From assembly GCA_947311845.1 (NCBI GenBank), contig CAMZMU010000111.1:18432737-18496736 (forward strand): a DNA stretch of 64,000 nucleotides, written 5' to 3'. Of this stretch, positions 31,158 to 42,900 are shown one piece after another (positions within the stretch are counted from its first letter, which is position 1; each line of letters begins with the position of its first letter). The position numbers and the translations under genes were made by a program. Under the pieces are notes generated by a model. That model worked only from the letters and a program-made list of their open reading frames with translations, was not told the DNA's origin and searched no databases. The DNA comes from Poa pratensis (Eukaryota; Streptophyta; Magnoliopsida; Poales; Poaceae).

Positions 31158-31796
31158 CACTATCCGTAACATAGCCATTTAATTAATAGAGCGAGACAAA
31201 ACTTATGTCTTTGTTTCAAAGAAAAAAATCATATGAGAAGCACCTATGTACATTTTTTTAATATACTAGGTAACTGCCGAGTCTTTTGCAACATGCACAT
31301 ATATATTCTAATAGTTTGCTTGCAACTGTGAGACCATCAGCATGAATGCATGCTATTTTATTATTAATATAGCAGTGTACCTAAACATTGGATTTTATTG
31401 GCCTCACCAAAGAATATAGGATTTTATTTTGTAAGCATTTATCGCCTTCAGAAAGAACACAAGATTTTATTTGTTAATTAATAAGACATGGGGCACTTGA
31501 GACTTTTTAGGGAAAACAGTGGGAGAAAAATCAAACATGAGAGGGAAGGAATCAAAATGGGAAGGAGTGAGGCGAAAGAAAGAGCATAATGAGAACATTA
31601 TGTTCTTTTTAATTGGAGAGAGATACTAAAGAAAAAAAATAAGATTCTTCCCCTAAAAAAAAAAAGATTCCACTCTGCCGGTATTTGCTTTGCTTTGTTT
31701 TCCCTATCTGAGAAAAAAAAATACTCATGGGTAATGTAGTCAAACCTTTTTTCGTTGCATTCCATCTTTTTTAGCGGACGTTTTTGTACCCTCCAA
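31158..31796. other. AT-rich intergenic sequence
   Basis: No gene or clear repeat boundary recognised. Confidence 0.4.
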
Positions 31797-32087
31797 TGTA
31801 ACACCCCGTCCCGGGGGCCCACCCCCGGGCCGGGCCTGTTAGCCCTCTCAGCTCTTTAGGATCTTTAGACTGGCCCCACAAATCAACACTAGTCTTTTTC
31901 GCGCACTTTGTCCTAACTCGTGCGCACCCAGGAACGAGTTTCCGGTCGGTCACCCATCCTTGGAGTGCTTCGGGCCAAGCACGCTTAACCTCGGAGTTCA
32001 TTCCAGATAAGCTTCCAAAAAAGAAGTTGCAACTTGATGATATGAGTATTCTATCAATCCTATTAAGTCCTGAGTCAGGATCTCACA
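31797..32087 (-). mobile_element. Cassandra-type TRIM solo LTR with 5S-rRNA-like core
   Basis: On the minus strand a 291-bp unit starts TGTGAGATCC and ends GGGTGTTACA. Inside, 32000-31942 resembles the 3' half of plant 5S rRNA: AACTCCGAGGTTAAGCGTGC, then TTGG, then AGGATGGGTGACC. Carrying 5S-derived sequence in the LTR is the hallmark of the Cassandra group of terminal-repeat retrotransposons in miniature. The flanks TCCAA and TCCGA are a target duplication with one change. No second LTR is seen nearby. Confidence 0.85.
31942..32000 (-). ncRNA. 5S-rRNA-derived segment in the Cassandra LTR
   Basis: Includes the conserved AGGTTAAGCGTGCTTGG and GGATGGGTGACC blocks of 5S rRNA, which cover internal polymerase III control regions. 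It is a retrotransposon part, not a functional 5S gene: the 5' third of 5S is unrecognisable and the segment between the blocks has diverged. Confidence 0.75.
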
Positions 32088-32263
32088 TCCGATCTCTCGG
32101 AAGCTGCTCTGGAAACCTTTTTTAGTGCAACGGTTTAAGAAGCGCGAAGGCTAATAACAGTTGATGGAATGATCGCTCCATGGACCAGAAAGAACCTTGG
32201 TAATTGTACCCACGAGTTATTTTTCATAATAAAACTAAAATTTCACCCTTTATTTTAGATAAA

Positions 32264-32294
32264 CTAGCATGGTTGCCCTCGCAAATGCGAGGGC
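32264..32294 (-). mobile_element. Candidate Helitron 3' terminus
   Basis: On the minus strand a hairpin with a 9-bp stem (GCCCTCGCA / TGCGAGGGC) is followed by AACCATG and then CTAG and T. Hairpin, short spacer, CTRR and insertion before T are the Helitron 3' signature. The 5' end (to the right) was not found, so the element length is unknown. Confidence 0.45.
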
Positions 32295-33363
32295 ATCATC
32301 TGTAGTTGGTTGAAAGTTTTCAATAAATAAAAATATGGTTTCATTGATATTACATTATTCCCAGTTATGTGACAATAAACAAAAACTCCACAACTACCGT
32401 AAATGTTTCAATAAGCGAGGGATCATGTATGCGAGTAACATCTTTGGCATTCTGAAATTTATGGTCAAATGACTATCATCCCATATGATGAATAGCCATG
32501 TACGTGATATTGAATATGTAACTTGAACTATAGTTTTTACATGATGCTTGTTAGATCAGTACGCCAGTTTAGTTATCTGTGATAAAAACTCGTTGAATTA
32601 AGATAAAACGATGTATCCTCCTTAATAGGTAGGTCATATTAATATTGAGAACTGTATTATTTTGCTTTTTCTTCCTCTCATTTACTCACTCAATGTCACA
32701 ATGTGGGAAAATTTACAAACATGAACATCGTGAAACTTTGGCTATTTTTTTAATGAATATACTGCTAAGGATAAATTATTTTGTTCTAGGCATATTTCTT
32801 AACATGCTTATACATCAATAGTCAAAGTTAGAGAAGTATGAATCTAAGTTCTCCACACTCTTAACTTACTCTTATCTTCATTCAGTGGTTCTACACACTT
32901 GAACACATGTATGTTCTATGTTCTGCAAAATGGCTATGTGGCTTAGATAGCATTCGCCAATTTTGTTGTGCAATTGAAATGACATGTCTATTATGTTAAT
33001 TTTGTTACTTGAGAGAAAGACACATCCAGTAGTCCAAATATGTCTACCATACAAATCAAGCAATATCGGCGAAAACAATTCAGAAAAATTAACTGTACGC
33101 TTTTCAGGTCCTCAGACTAAAATAGTATTGGCACAATGTGCTCGGATACTAAATATGAAACATATCAAGCGGGAATCTATGGTGAGTTAGCCTCTGTGAA
33201 TCATTAAGTCATTTATAGTGTGTGAGCCATAGTGTGTCCACTTATGTAGTACCTTCATCAATTTTGAAGGTTTGACGCTTTATGTCACATTAACTCGGAA
33301 TATCCGTTCAGTGAACGCGCCCGTTTATAGTCTCGCATATGGCTATCACGTTGAGTCTCGCAT
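32295..33363. other. AT-rich intergenic, possibly the interior of the Helitron ending at 32264
   Basis: No coding sequence recognised. Confidence 0.35.
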
Positions 33364-36300
33364 ATGTTTTGTAAACGGGCGCAGCCCTTTGCAGTATTGC
33401 AGACGTACGTGTTGTTTCTTTTTTGGGGAAATCTAATAGGAGGCGCCGCACAAAGACGTGCGCGAGCGGCGGCCTCGTCACGATTCGTGTCGCTCGAATC
33501 GTACGACTCGTGCGCATCGGGTCGCACAGAACACCCGGTCCCACTTGGCAGCCAATGAAGGGAGCTGGCCTCGCGCTGTCGCGCAACCGCGCCACGACGC
33601 ACGTTTCTCGCTCGTTCTCTTGTTGCTGGGCCCCACATGTAAGGGACACCAGGGGCACCATGCTCAGCGGATTTTATCTCCCTGCTTCCCTCTCGGCTCA
33701 GGCGACTGAGGTGGCGATTTGGCAATTCCGACCGCGCTGACCGCAGTCCGGCCGTTCGTCGCTGGCGAGAGCCCCGTAGTCGCTTCCCCCGCGTGTGGTG
33801 AGCGCCTCTCTCTCCTGCTCTCCAATTAAACTGTCCGCTCCCGGCGATTCCGGATTTGTCGCCGTGCTGGCCGCAGTTCGGCGGTTCTTCGCAGGTGGAG
33901 AGGCTCTTCATAGTTCTCCTCGTTGTGGTTAACCTCGTAATCTCTGGATTTGCTTGGTTTTGTGGTTCATTTCGTCTCTGGCAGTGTAGTTTTGGTCGAT
34001 TCAGCCACCGTTGTCGTCGCCGTCAACGGGGTAGGGGAAGGGAGGCTCGTCTTCGCTGTCCTATCCGTGGTGAGGCCTTTACTCTCTAGTTTACTTGTGA
34101 GATTGGGTCGCGGTAAGCTAGAAATTGCTATAACAGGATGGATTCGTACGGTTTTGGTGCTTTTTTTTTACCGTATGGCTTGAAAATAGAGGGAGGCTCG
34201 TATATTAACAAGCACATAAAGCTATGGTTCAGTTTAAGTGTTTGAATCCAGCCGCAGGCTTACCGCGTATTTTATTTGCTCTTGTAGTTGACAAGCATGC
34301 TATGATGTTTTATCATGTTCTACGATAAGTGTTTTTCTTTTGTTCGTAGCCCTCGCAGGGCTTCTCGTTGAGCTTGTAGGGTGTGCTGGATAGTGAGTTG
34401 GGGAGCACATTTCACGTCGCCTCTTCCCTGGCAGCTGTGTATTATAATCTTGGTATCTGTTTATTCATAATCTGGTGGCTGGGTATGGAGAATCCGGTAG
34501 CTATGTATGTAAATCATGGTAGCTGCATTTATCCCTCCAATGTAATATTTTGTATTTAAATCGCGGTAGTTGTGTATTAAAATCGTGATCGCTGTGTATT
34601 CAAATTCTGGTCGTGTGTACTCAAATCCTGGCATCCCTAATTCATTTGTTTTTTTCATGATTAGTTGCGATACATCACCGCTATCAATACCGATAATTTG
34701 GTGTTGGAATTAGATAATACATGATTCGCTGTTAATTCATGGACACGACGATCGTGTTTTTGTGCATGTACTGGTGGTGATGCAGGTGCCAGTGTATTTG
34801 GTTTTGGAGTATGATAATGTACCGATGTGTTTATTTGGTTTGGTTGAGTGCTTTCTGCATAAAAGGAGGGGACAGTGAGGAGCGTGACATGCCGGATATA
34901 ATCGAGGTTAATTATTTCTGTGTGGTCCGTTGTCCATTTCAAACCGCTGTAGTCAACAGCGAGATGGGACGTTCTCTCCACCATTTTATTGCTTTTGTAT
35001 TTTTCGATTGTATGGTCAACGCTTCATGTATTTTAGGTTGATTTTTTGTATGATTTTGTTTTACTCGAATCTGATAGCATGAACTAAACTCGAATCTGAT
35101 AGCCACCGTGAACTAAACTGATAGCTATCATAAAACAATTTGGTAACCAGAGGTGACTCTGATACCTTGGTTGTTTGAGATAACATTGTCCGAAACTGCA
35201 AGGTTAGATCAATCGATTGGACTGTCCATCTTTGGTTCCCTGTAAACATATATAGTGGAGACATGTTACTGCTGCTAACTCAACCATTCTTCTTTTTTCT
35301 GCAACAGCATTTGAGTGGAGAGGGTTGGAGTCTTTTGTCATAGCTGTGTATTCATAATTTGGTATCTGTGTATGGAATATCTAGTATCTCTGATTCTCCT
35401 TAGCTATCTATTGGACCTAGATGTAATCACGTTGATACATGTGTGTAGAAGTAATATCAAAACCCTGGTAGCTGTGCACTAATATTCTCATAGCTGTGTA
35501 TTCATAATTTGGTATCTGTGTATGGAATATCTAGTATCTCTGATTCTCCTTTTTGATTTTTCCCATGAATAGTTGCGATACATCACTGCTATCAACATTG
35601 ATGATTTGGTTCTGGAGTTAGAAAATGTATCATGCATTGGCTATTAATTCATGGAAAAATGACGCAAGAGATGTGGTAGCTGCCTTAGATAAGCACGAGT
35701 ATGATTCAACCACGTTTGGAGCGATGCAGGTGAGTTTTTTTGTTATGTGTAGTTCTAGCTAGCTATCCATTTTTTGTGCATGCAACTATGTTACTAAATT
35801 TATAGTTTTGCTTTGTTATGTAGTTACGGGATGAGTTCAAAGATGTTTTATCTCGTGAGACATTTGTTGCTTCTGTTGCGCCATCATTTGTATTTGCTCT
35901 CTTCAGCTCTGCGAGTCTCAGCGCTTGATACAGCGTGGGTAATCTTCATTGTCAACAATAGTTTCTGTCCCCAACACCAAACCTTGTCCATCTTCACCGG
36001 CAGTTGCATTTCCTATAGTTCATAGCATGGAAATAGAGTTGTGTAAGTAACTGTTCAAATAATATGTGGCAGCTGCTAGCAAACTATGTGGTAGTTCCTA
36101 ACAAAATACTTGGTAAAGCAAATATTAAGTATTCTGGTAACTAGAACAATCTAAACCTGCTTTGTTATATTTTTACTGCTAGCTAGTATGAATCGGGCAT
36201 CTGTTTTCAGTTATCCTGATATGTATTAAGAATTAACCTGGTAGTTAATTTTTTCCTAAAATCCACTGCCAGTGATTTAACCAGCTATGTTTTAACTTCA

Positions 36301-37540
36301 GCTAACGTGCTAGCTGAAATAATAAGCATGATAGCTAGTATCAGTGAAATTGGTATTGCCCTTCAGAAATCATGGTAGCTTGGCAGCAACATAAAAAAAT
36401 TAAGATTATTCTGGTAGCCACCATGATCAAAATTGATAGCTAGCATACAACAACTTGGTATCCAGTGGTGAATCTCATACCCTGGATGCTTGAGGTATCC
36501 AGTGGTGCATCGATTTCTCTATCCATAATTTTTACCTACAGATACAACTTGTATCGCCATGTCAGTGTTACTAACTCAACCATTTTTAAACAGGATTTTC
36601 AATGGAGATGGTTTGGATTCATTTGTCAATGAAGAATTGATATCCTGATGTGTCTGCTGTCATCAAAGAAACAAGTGTTTTGATGCTAAATGTGAGTGTG
36701 CATGTATATAATCTGGTATGGGTAACCTTTGACCCTTCGCACCAGAATCCTAGAAGTTCTGTTTTGCTACCATTGTTTTTGGAACTAAACGTGAATCACG
36801 TAGTTACCCATGTGTAGTATATGTAATTGCTACCAGTTAGTAGTACTCTAATTCTGGAGCTAGTAGTATCTGTAATTGCTACCCATGTTAAGTTCTTGAT
36901 TCATTTGAGGAGCAGCTAAAGATGAAGAAATGGTGTTCCCCTCCTTTTGAGCTACAATTGTTCCTGAATTTTTCGTGGTGATTTTTGGTATTGATATGAG
37001 GAGAAGGAGTAGTAGATGTTGTACCGACGTGATCTTGGTCCAGATTTTTTCCCTGTGATTTTTCTCTTCGAATTCGGTGAGGGGATCGTTTGTTCTTGCT
37101 TTTCATTGAGCGCCCAGGCAGAGCACCTTCGCCAGGTGGCTGATTGTGGTGGACGGTGGGCCATAGGTGGGCGCATAGTTATTTTTCACGGCCCAGTTAC
37201 GCAGTTACGATCTGCGGCCCACGAACGAACAGGGATCGCGCTTGCGTGCGGAGGGGCGGGTGCGCTCGCGTGGGAATCGATTGGCGCGCTGGGTGGGACG
37301 GTCTCGTTGACGGTTGACCGCCGCTGGGAGGACACATGTGCGGCGCCGCCCTATAGTCTTGTCCTTCTTTTTTTTTCAGCCATCGATCCAGCCTGAGATA
37401 GCTAGCCTCGGACACACATTGATGTACGTGTTGATTTTTTTGTGCAGTCTTGCGGTCATGCGGACGTATGTGTTGATTTGTTTGTTTTTTTTCTTGCAGC
37501 TATTGTACCAGCCTCGGGTGCCTTTTTAAACGAACAACGT
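33364..37540. repeat. Decayed repeat-rich region, possibly a MULE-like element
   Basis: CpG-rich blocks lie at both edges (33.43-33.9 kb and 37.1-37.35 kb). GAGGCGCCGCACAA on the left is echoed inverted on the right (GTGCGGCGCCGCC), which may be remnants of long terminal inverted repeats. The 34.4-36.9 kb interior is packed with variants of GGTAGCTGTGTATTCA. Longer modules occur twice: 34.66-34.75 and 35.57-35.66 kb; 35.08-35.34 and 36.41-36.64 kb; and a near-exact 60-base module at 35338 and 35488. No transposase was recognised. Confidence 0.4.
35625..35928 (+). pseudogene. Two-exon fragment, possibly RNase H-like (RVT_3 type)
   Basis: Exon 35625-35729 encodes MYHALAINSWKNDARDVV... and ends at a GATGCAG/GTGAGT donor. 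After an intron ending TTATGTAG, 35824-35928 continues in phase with LRDEFKDVLSRETFVASVAP and then a stop. The order (small residue, DA, VV, AL, HEYD, then DEFKDLLS-like) resembles RNase H-like domains found in plant LINE proteins and related host genes, but key motifs are too few to be sure. A diverged second copy of exon 1 (AVNSW) lies at about 34.71-34.79 kb. Confidence 0.3.
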
Positions 37541-37594
37541 GTTCAAGAGTCCATGTACAAAAGACGTGATTGTGCACGCATATATTGTGTCAAA

Positions 37595-37781
37595 CAGTGG
37601 CGGATGCAGGACTAAATCGGAGGGGGTGCCAGCTGAGTGTTCATAGCTTAAATATATCATCTACAATGATTTTTAACACATTTAGTACACTTCTAATACG
37701 GCAAGTTAACACTAAATCAAAAGGTGTGCATTTTCTAGGGGGTGCCATGGCACCCATGGCACCCCACTGGATACGTCACTG
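37595..37781. mobile_element. hAT-type MITE, 187 bp, with 8-bp duplication
   Basis: Starts CAGTGGCGGATGCAGG and ends CTGGATACGTCACTG (12 of 15 terminal bases pair). It is flanked by GTGTCAAA on both sides (37587-37594 and 37782-37789). An 8-bp duplication and CAGTG ends are hAT features. Internally it contains the palindrome-rich GGTGCCATGGCACCCATGGC. Confidence 0.88.
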
Positions 37782-37789
37782 GTGTCAAA

Positions 37790-38284
37790 CATGTTACGTA
37801 ACTACTAATATTTCATTAAATCCTAGCCACATATTTTAGATCTAACTACTAAAAATAATTGTAATGATGTGGCTTAACGTGGTGTCTCGAAAAACACACT
37901 CATTTTGCTTTTAGCATATACTAGAATTTCACCTGCTGCTAGTTTTTTAGAGGACGTTGCATTTCCATCTGAGTTCCTCCATACGGCCCGCTTAGCCTAG
38001 AGAGTCTAGGCCACATGTTCGGCCTAGTCCATCACCGTCGCAGGCCGCAACGCCTCAGCGACCTTTCCTCTGCACGGAACCCATCAATCCATCATCGAAC
38101 AAAGCGAGGACGTCCATCCTCTCCTCCACGCGCGCCGCCGCCGGCCGCCGGCCACCGCGCCGCGGTGCAATACAAAATTTCCAGACCCTGTTCCCACGCA
38201 GACACCGCCGTCCCCCATTCCGCCCCGTCCCATCCAGCCTCCAAATCCCCCATCTGCCGTCACTGACTCACGTTCCCCGGCCAC
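37790..38284. promoter_or_regulatory. 5' flank of the PPR gene
   Basis: Becomes C-rich and pyrimidine-rich from about 38.1 kb, as in plant 5' UTRs. No convincing TATA box was seen. Confidence 0.4.
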
Positions 38285-39943
38285 ATGATATCCCCCAGCC
38301 TCCCCCTCCGGCTCCGTCACCTCCGTCGCCTCCTCGCCGCCGCGCCCTTGTCCTCTCTCGCGGAAGCCCACAACTGGCGCGCCTTCTCCTTGCCGCTAAA
38401 TCGCGCTCGAACCCCGCCTCCGCGGGGCCATCTCCCAGACATCCCGGCGCGCCGGTTCTACTCCGAGCACGTCCTCCTCCCCACCAACCTCCAGGAGCAG
38501 CACGTCGCATCTCTCTCGGACAGGATCTACGACGCGGTGACAGAGACAGAGGAAGGCTCCAACGAGGGCACGGAGGCGGCCCTCGACGCGCTGGGCGCCG
38601 AGCTCACCACCCCGCTCGTGGCCGACGTCATGCACCGCCTCCGCTACGAGGAGAAGCTGGCCTTCCGGTTCTTCGCCTGGGCCTCCCAGCAGGACGGCTA
38701 CGTGCACGAGCACCGGACCTACAACGACATGATCGACATCCTCTCCGGCACCCGGTACAAGTCCCGCCAGTTCGGCGTCCTCTGCGACGTGCTGGACCAC
38801 ATGAAGCGCCACGGCACGAGGTCGGTGCCGGTCGACGACCTGCTGGCCATCCTGCGCGCCTACACGGAGAAGCACCTCACCAACCTCAGGAAGCTGGCCA
38901 AGAAACGCCGGGCGCGGATGCGGTCGCCGCCGGAGACCGACGCGCTCAACATCCTTCTGGACGCGTTCTGCAAGTGTGGGATGGTCAGGGAGGCGGAGAC
39001 GGTGTTTGGCCGCGTGAAGAGGAAGCTGCAGGGAAATGCCGAGACATACAGCATCCTCTTCTTTGGGTGGTGCCGAGCCAGGGACCCCAAGAAGGCCATG
39101 AAGGTGCTCGAGGAAATGATTCAGATGAAGCACACCCCGGAGAACTTCACCTACATTGCTGCCATCGACTCCTTCTGCAGCGCCGGTCTGGTCTCGGAGG
39201 CGAGGGAGCTGTTTGAGTTCATGAGGACCGAGGGATCCAAGATATCATCTCCCACCGCTAAGGCATACTCGATTATGATTGTGGCACTAGCGAAGGCCGA
39301 TCAGATGGACGAGTGCTTCGAGCTGATTTCAGACATGACGAAACGTGGCTGCATGCCCGATGTATCAACCTACAAAGACTTGGTTGAAGGCATGTGTTTG
39401 GCGGGTAAAGTTGATGCCGCTTACCGTGTTTTGGAGGAGATGGGGAAGGCTGGGTTTCCTCCCGACATTGTCACCTACAATTGCTTTCTTGAGGTGCTTT
39501 GTAGTCTTCAAAAGGCTGACGATGCGCTCAAGCTCTGTGAGAGAATGATAGAAGCACGCTGTGAGCCCAGTGTCCATACCTACAATATGCTGATGGTGAT
39601 GTTCTTCGCGATGAGGGAGCCACACAGGGCACTTGATATTTGGATTGAGATGGACAAAAGAGGGTGTCGGCGTGCTGTTGATACCTATGAAATAATGATT
39701 GATGGGCTGTTTGATTGCGGAAGAACAGAAGATGCAACCACTCTTCTAGATGAAGTGATAAACCATGACATGAAACTGTCGTACAAGAAGTTCGATGCTA
39801 TCATGCTGCAATTATCAGCTGTTGGCAACCTCGGTGCAATACATCGGCTTTCGGAGCATATGAGAAAATTTTACAATGTTGCAATGTCAAGACGTTTTTC
39901 AATCACACAGAAGAAGAAGAGCATTGGTATTCGAAGGAGATGA
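38285..39943 (+). CDS. P-class pentatricopeptide repeat (PPR) protein, probably mitochondrial
   Basis: A 552-residue intact ORF. The N-terminus is Arg/Leu/Ser-rich with few acidic residues (MISPSLPLRLRHLRRLLAAA), as in organelle-targeting peptides; RRFYSEHV may be near the cleavage site. From about residue 215 to 520 run roughly nine degenerate 35-residue PPR motifs, with recurrent TYN/TYS starts and G-Y/F-x-P-D linkers (FPPDIVTYNCFLEVLCSLQ, CEPSVHTYNMLMVMF). No E, DYW or SMR domain follows, so it is a P-class protein, a group acting in organellar RNA stability, splicing or translation. The C-terminus is basic (KKKSIGIRRR). Overall it resembles the Arabidopsis At1g73400-type proteins; exact orthology was not tested. 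The first Met is used because the pyrimidine-rich upstream sequence gives no earlier in-frame start. Confidence 0.92.
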   Translation: MISPSLPLRLRHLRRLLAAAPLSSLAEAHNWRAFSLPLNRARTPPPRGHLPDIPARRFYSEHVLLPTNLQEQHVASLSDRIYDAVTETEEGSNEGTEAALDALGAELTTPLVADVMHRLRYEEKLAFRFFAWASQQDGYVHEHRTYNDMIDILSGTRYKSRQFGVLCDVLDHMKRHGTRSVPVDDLLAILRAYTEKHLTNLRKLAKKRRARMRSPPETDALNILLDAFCKCGMVREAETVFGRVKRKLQGNAETYSILFFGWCRARDPKKAMKVLEEMIQMKHTPENFTYIAAIDSFCSAGLVSEARELFEFMRTEGSKISSPTAKAYSIMIVALAKADQMDECFELISDMTKRGCMPDVSTYKDLVEGMCLAGKVDAAYRVLEEMGKAGFPPDIVTYNCFLEVLCSLQKADDALKLCERMIEARCEPSVHTYNMLMVMFFAMREPHRALDIWIEMDKRGCRRAVDTYEIMIDGLFDCGRTEDATTLLDEVINHDMKLSYKKFDAIMLQLSAVGNLGAIHRLSEHMRKFYNVAMSRRFSITQKKKSIGIRRR

Positions 39944-42900
39944 GCTCTGCAAGATTTATTGTTAGCACGGACAATCAAGAGCTTATACGAGGTAAACTCT
40001 TCCCTGGTTTTACTGCCAGCTGGTAGTTGTCAATGTGTTAGAAGTGTGATGCATTCTATTCATCAGTTTTGGTCGTCACTACTTATTTTGCCTACTTTTC
40101 TCCAAGCGAGGAACATCTAAGTTACATAAGGATGCTAATCGCGTTGACACCATTTTACCAGAGTAGCCAAGAGCAATCAAATAGTACTTTATTGTGTAGT
40201 ACTGCATATTTCAAACTTAAACATTAGAATCCCAATTGTTGCTTTGATAATAGATTAATAGTGGTAGGCAATCAATTTCTTATGGCTCCCACTTGTGTTT
40301 TGTATATTTTTTCATGTATTTTCTCTTGTATGTCTTAGAACTTTTGGCTACCCACCCCTTTCCTGAAAATCAGTTTATTGCCCGACATAAATGCAGTTTA
40401 ACCTATGCACCACTTTACTGAAGCTGCATCAATGTAACTTCAAACCAGCATATATCAGTTGACTTCAGTTTTATCCTTATATCACACCTTCCTTTTGCTG
40501 GATAACTTGTTTTGCTGTCCTACACTACCCCACTCGTAAATCAGTTCATTGCCTGACAGAAATGCAGAGAAACCTATGCGACAGTAGAGATAGACTAGTA
40601 CATGGTTGGGTTTTCTTGTTGTATTATTCTTGACATGCTATGAAACCGGACCAAATTTTATCTTACTGAAATAGGAAAATCCGTTATGCTTCTATTATAT
40701 TAAACACTTTCTCTTGTAAAGCCCTGGGGTTTTCTTTTACTTACCCAAAGTGAATTGGCTTAAGTGAGACTTAGTTGAGAACTTGCTGAAAGGAGACTTA
40801 GTTTAGATTGTAATGTTTGCTGAATGACAAGTAACCAGTTAAACCATTCTACTGCCGTTTGATAGATTAGATTACCCGTTCCCCACATGTGGTTTTTTCA
40901 GGCAAAGAAACTGATGCCCTTTGCTTCTCCTCTAGAAATCACAAGCACGATTAATAATAATACGCTAACTCTCATTGATTGAAATGAACGAAATACTGAT
41001 TCTTGAAAAACTTGCAAACTTGGGGCAGAGAAAACTAAATTTCATAAATAATGGTTGCTTGGAGCTTGTTTAGAAAGCCTTTTTAACCAGGAGAATGTAA
41101 GACAAGATGGCTATATGTAGCAGGTATGAGCAATTATAACTAACTGTAGGCTGTAGCCTATCATCCCCATCTTGACTGTAAGCAGTAGGGAGATAAGAAG
41201 TTGAGTCTTAAAAGTGATGATCTAGTTCAAGAAAGCGTTAAACAGGAGAATGCTGAGGCAATAACTAGTTTCAGTAATATCTCTGATGTGTTTCTAGTTC
41301 GCATTTAGCTCGTCCATTCTGAAATTCAAGTATGGGTGGTATATTCACGCTCACTTTAATGTTGGCATAATATTAGCTGAACATCATTAGTTATTTGACA
41401 AGTTCATCGATTAGACTAACCAAGGACATAGCTTGCGGTCTATGACCTTTACTTTCTGATTTGATTTCTGGTAAGTGAGTTATCTATTTTGTAAAACATA
41501 TTTTTCCTTTTACAGGGCGATTGATACATGTCTGCACATTTTGTCGTAGCAATTTGCAGTGGAAGAAGCACATATGAACTGAAATAGTTTCCAAAAAGAA
41601 ACAGGTGATGTATCTTTTCATTGCTTTATGAATAATGTTTACACCCCATCAAGCATTTTCCATAGTTCTCTTGTGGAACACTTGTCTATTTTTTTCTCTC
41701 TCGAACGAAACATAGAGGCGCAACTGTGAGTTTCCTTTCATTAAGCATGCAATTCCACACAACTTTTCTCAACTCCACGTGAAGTGTCTAACCAAAGCAA
41801 TTTTAGATCCTCTAGTCTCAAGATCACAGTTTCTCTGGGAGCATGTTGCATGCTTATTGCAAGTAGAATCGTACTGATCCAGTTTTTAGAACTGAAATGA
41901 GGGCCTGAGGAGGATTTCGGTTATAAATAAAAGGTAAATGGCTGAATGTCAGATGCAGTTATTTTCCGCAGAACATCTGCACTTCTACCGTGTTATCGGT
42001 ACACCACAAAAATAAGTAACACTGGCACGTGGCTTAACCATTGCATCTGTAACTTTAAACCAAACGACTGGCGAATAAAACGTGTCACACAGACAACACT
42101 TTATTTTGCGAGGATCACACATAACACTTCAGTTTAGCTGAAATCCTCACTAACTATATGTGTCCGTTTATTTGAAGCTCTGTACCGAGCTTTGACACTT
42201 TAGCCAGCAGAACAGAAGGATAGGTCAGGTTTATGTTGCTGATTGCATGGTTGACACTTTTTCAACCGGGCTATCCCCATTTCTATTAATCACATAACAA
42301 AAATACAGAATATTTTTCGCTTATTACAACATAGTCTTAAAAAGGGAAAGCCATTGCATCTGTAACTTTAAACCAAACGACTGGCGAATAAAACGTGTCA
42401 CACAGACAACACTTTATTTTGCGAGGATCACACATAACACTTCAGTTTAGCTGAAATCCTCACTAACTATATGTGTCCGTTTATTTTGAAGCTCTGTACC
42501 GAGCTTTGACACTTTAGCCAGCAGAACAGAAGGATAGGTCAGGTTTATGTTGCTGATTGCATGGTTGACACTTTTTTCAACCGGGCTATCCCCATTTCTA
42601 TTAATCACATAACAAAAATACAGAATATTTTTCGCTTATTACAACATAGTCTTAAAAAGGGAAAGTAGGCAAACTGCCTGGCGAAGCGAGAAAAAAAAGG
42701 ATAGCAAGCTTTGACACTTGAGTACTTGAGCCAGCAGAAAGACTAGCTATAATTTCGTTATTGGAGCGGTTGATACCTTCTCCTCTGCTGATGAGCTAAA
42801 TATCATGTTTACATTATCTCATATGAATATAGTAATCAAAGTTTCCATCAGGCTTTCCTAACAGGTATGTACTGTTCCATGCTTGCAGGTGACAGCTATC

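Noticed and set aside
31942..32000. A functional 5S rRNA gene
   Set aside because: Only the 3' half is recognisable, it is diverged, and it sits inside an LTR-like unit with target duplication.
34440..36900. Simple microsatellite or satellite array
   Set aside because: The repeated phrases are irregular in spacing and strongly diverged, and they are mixed with longer duplicated modules and splice-like sites.
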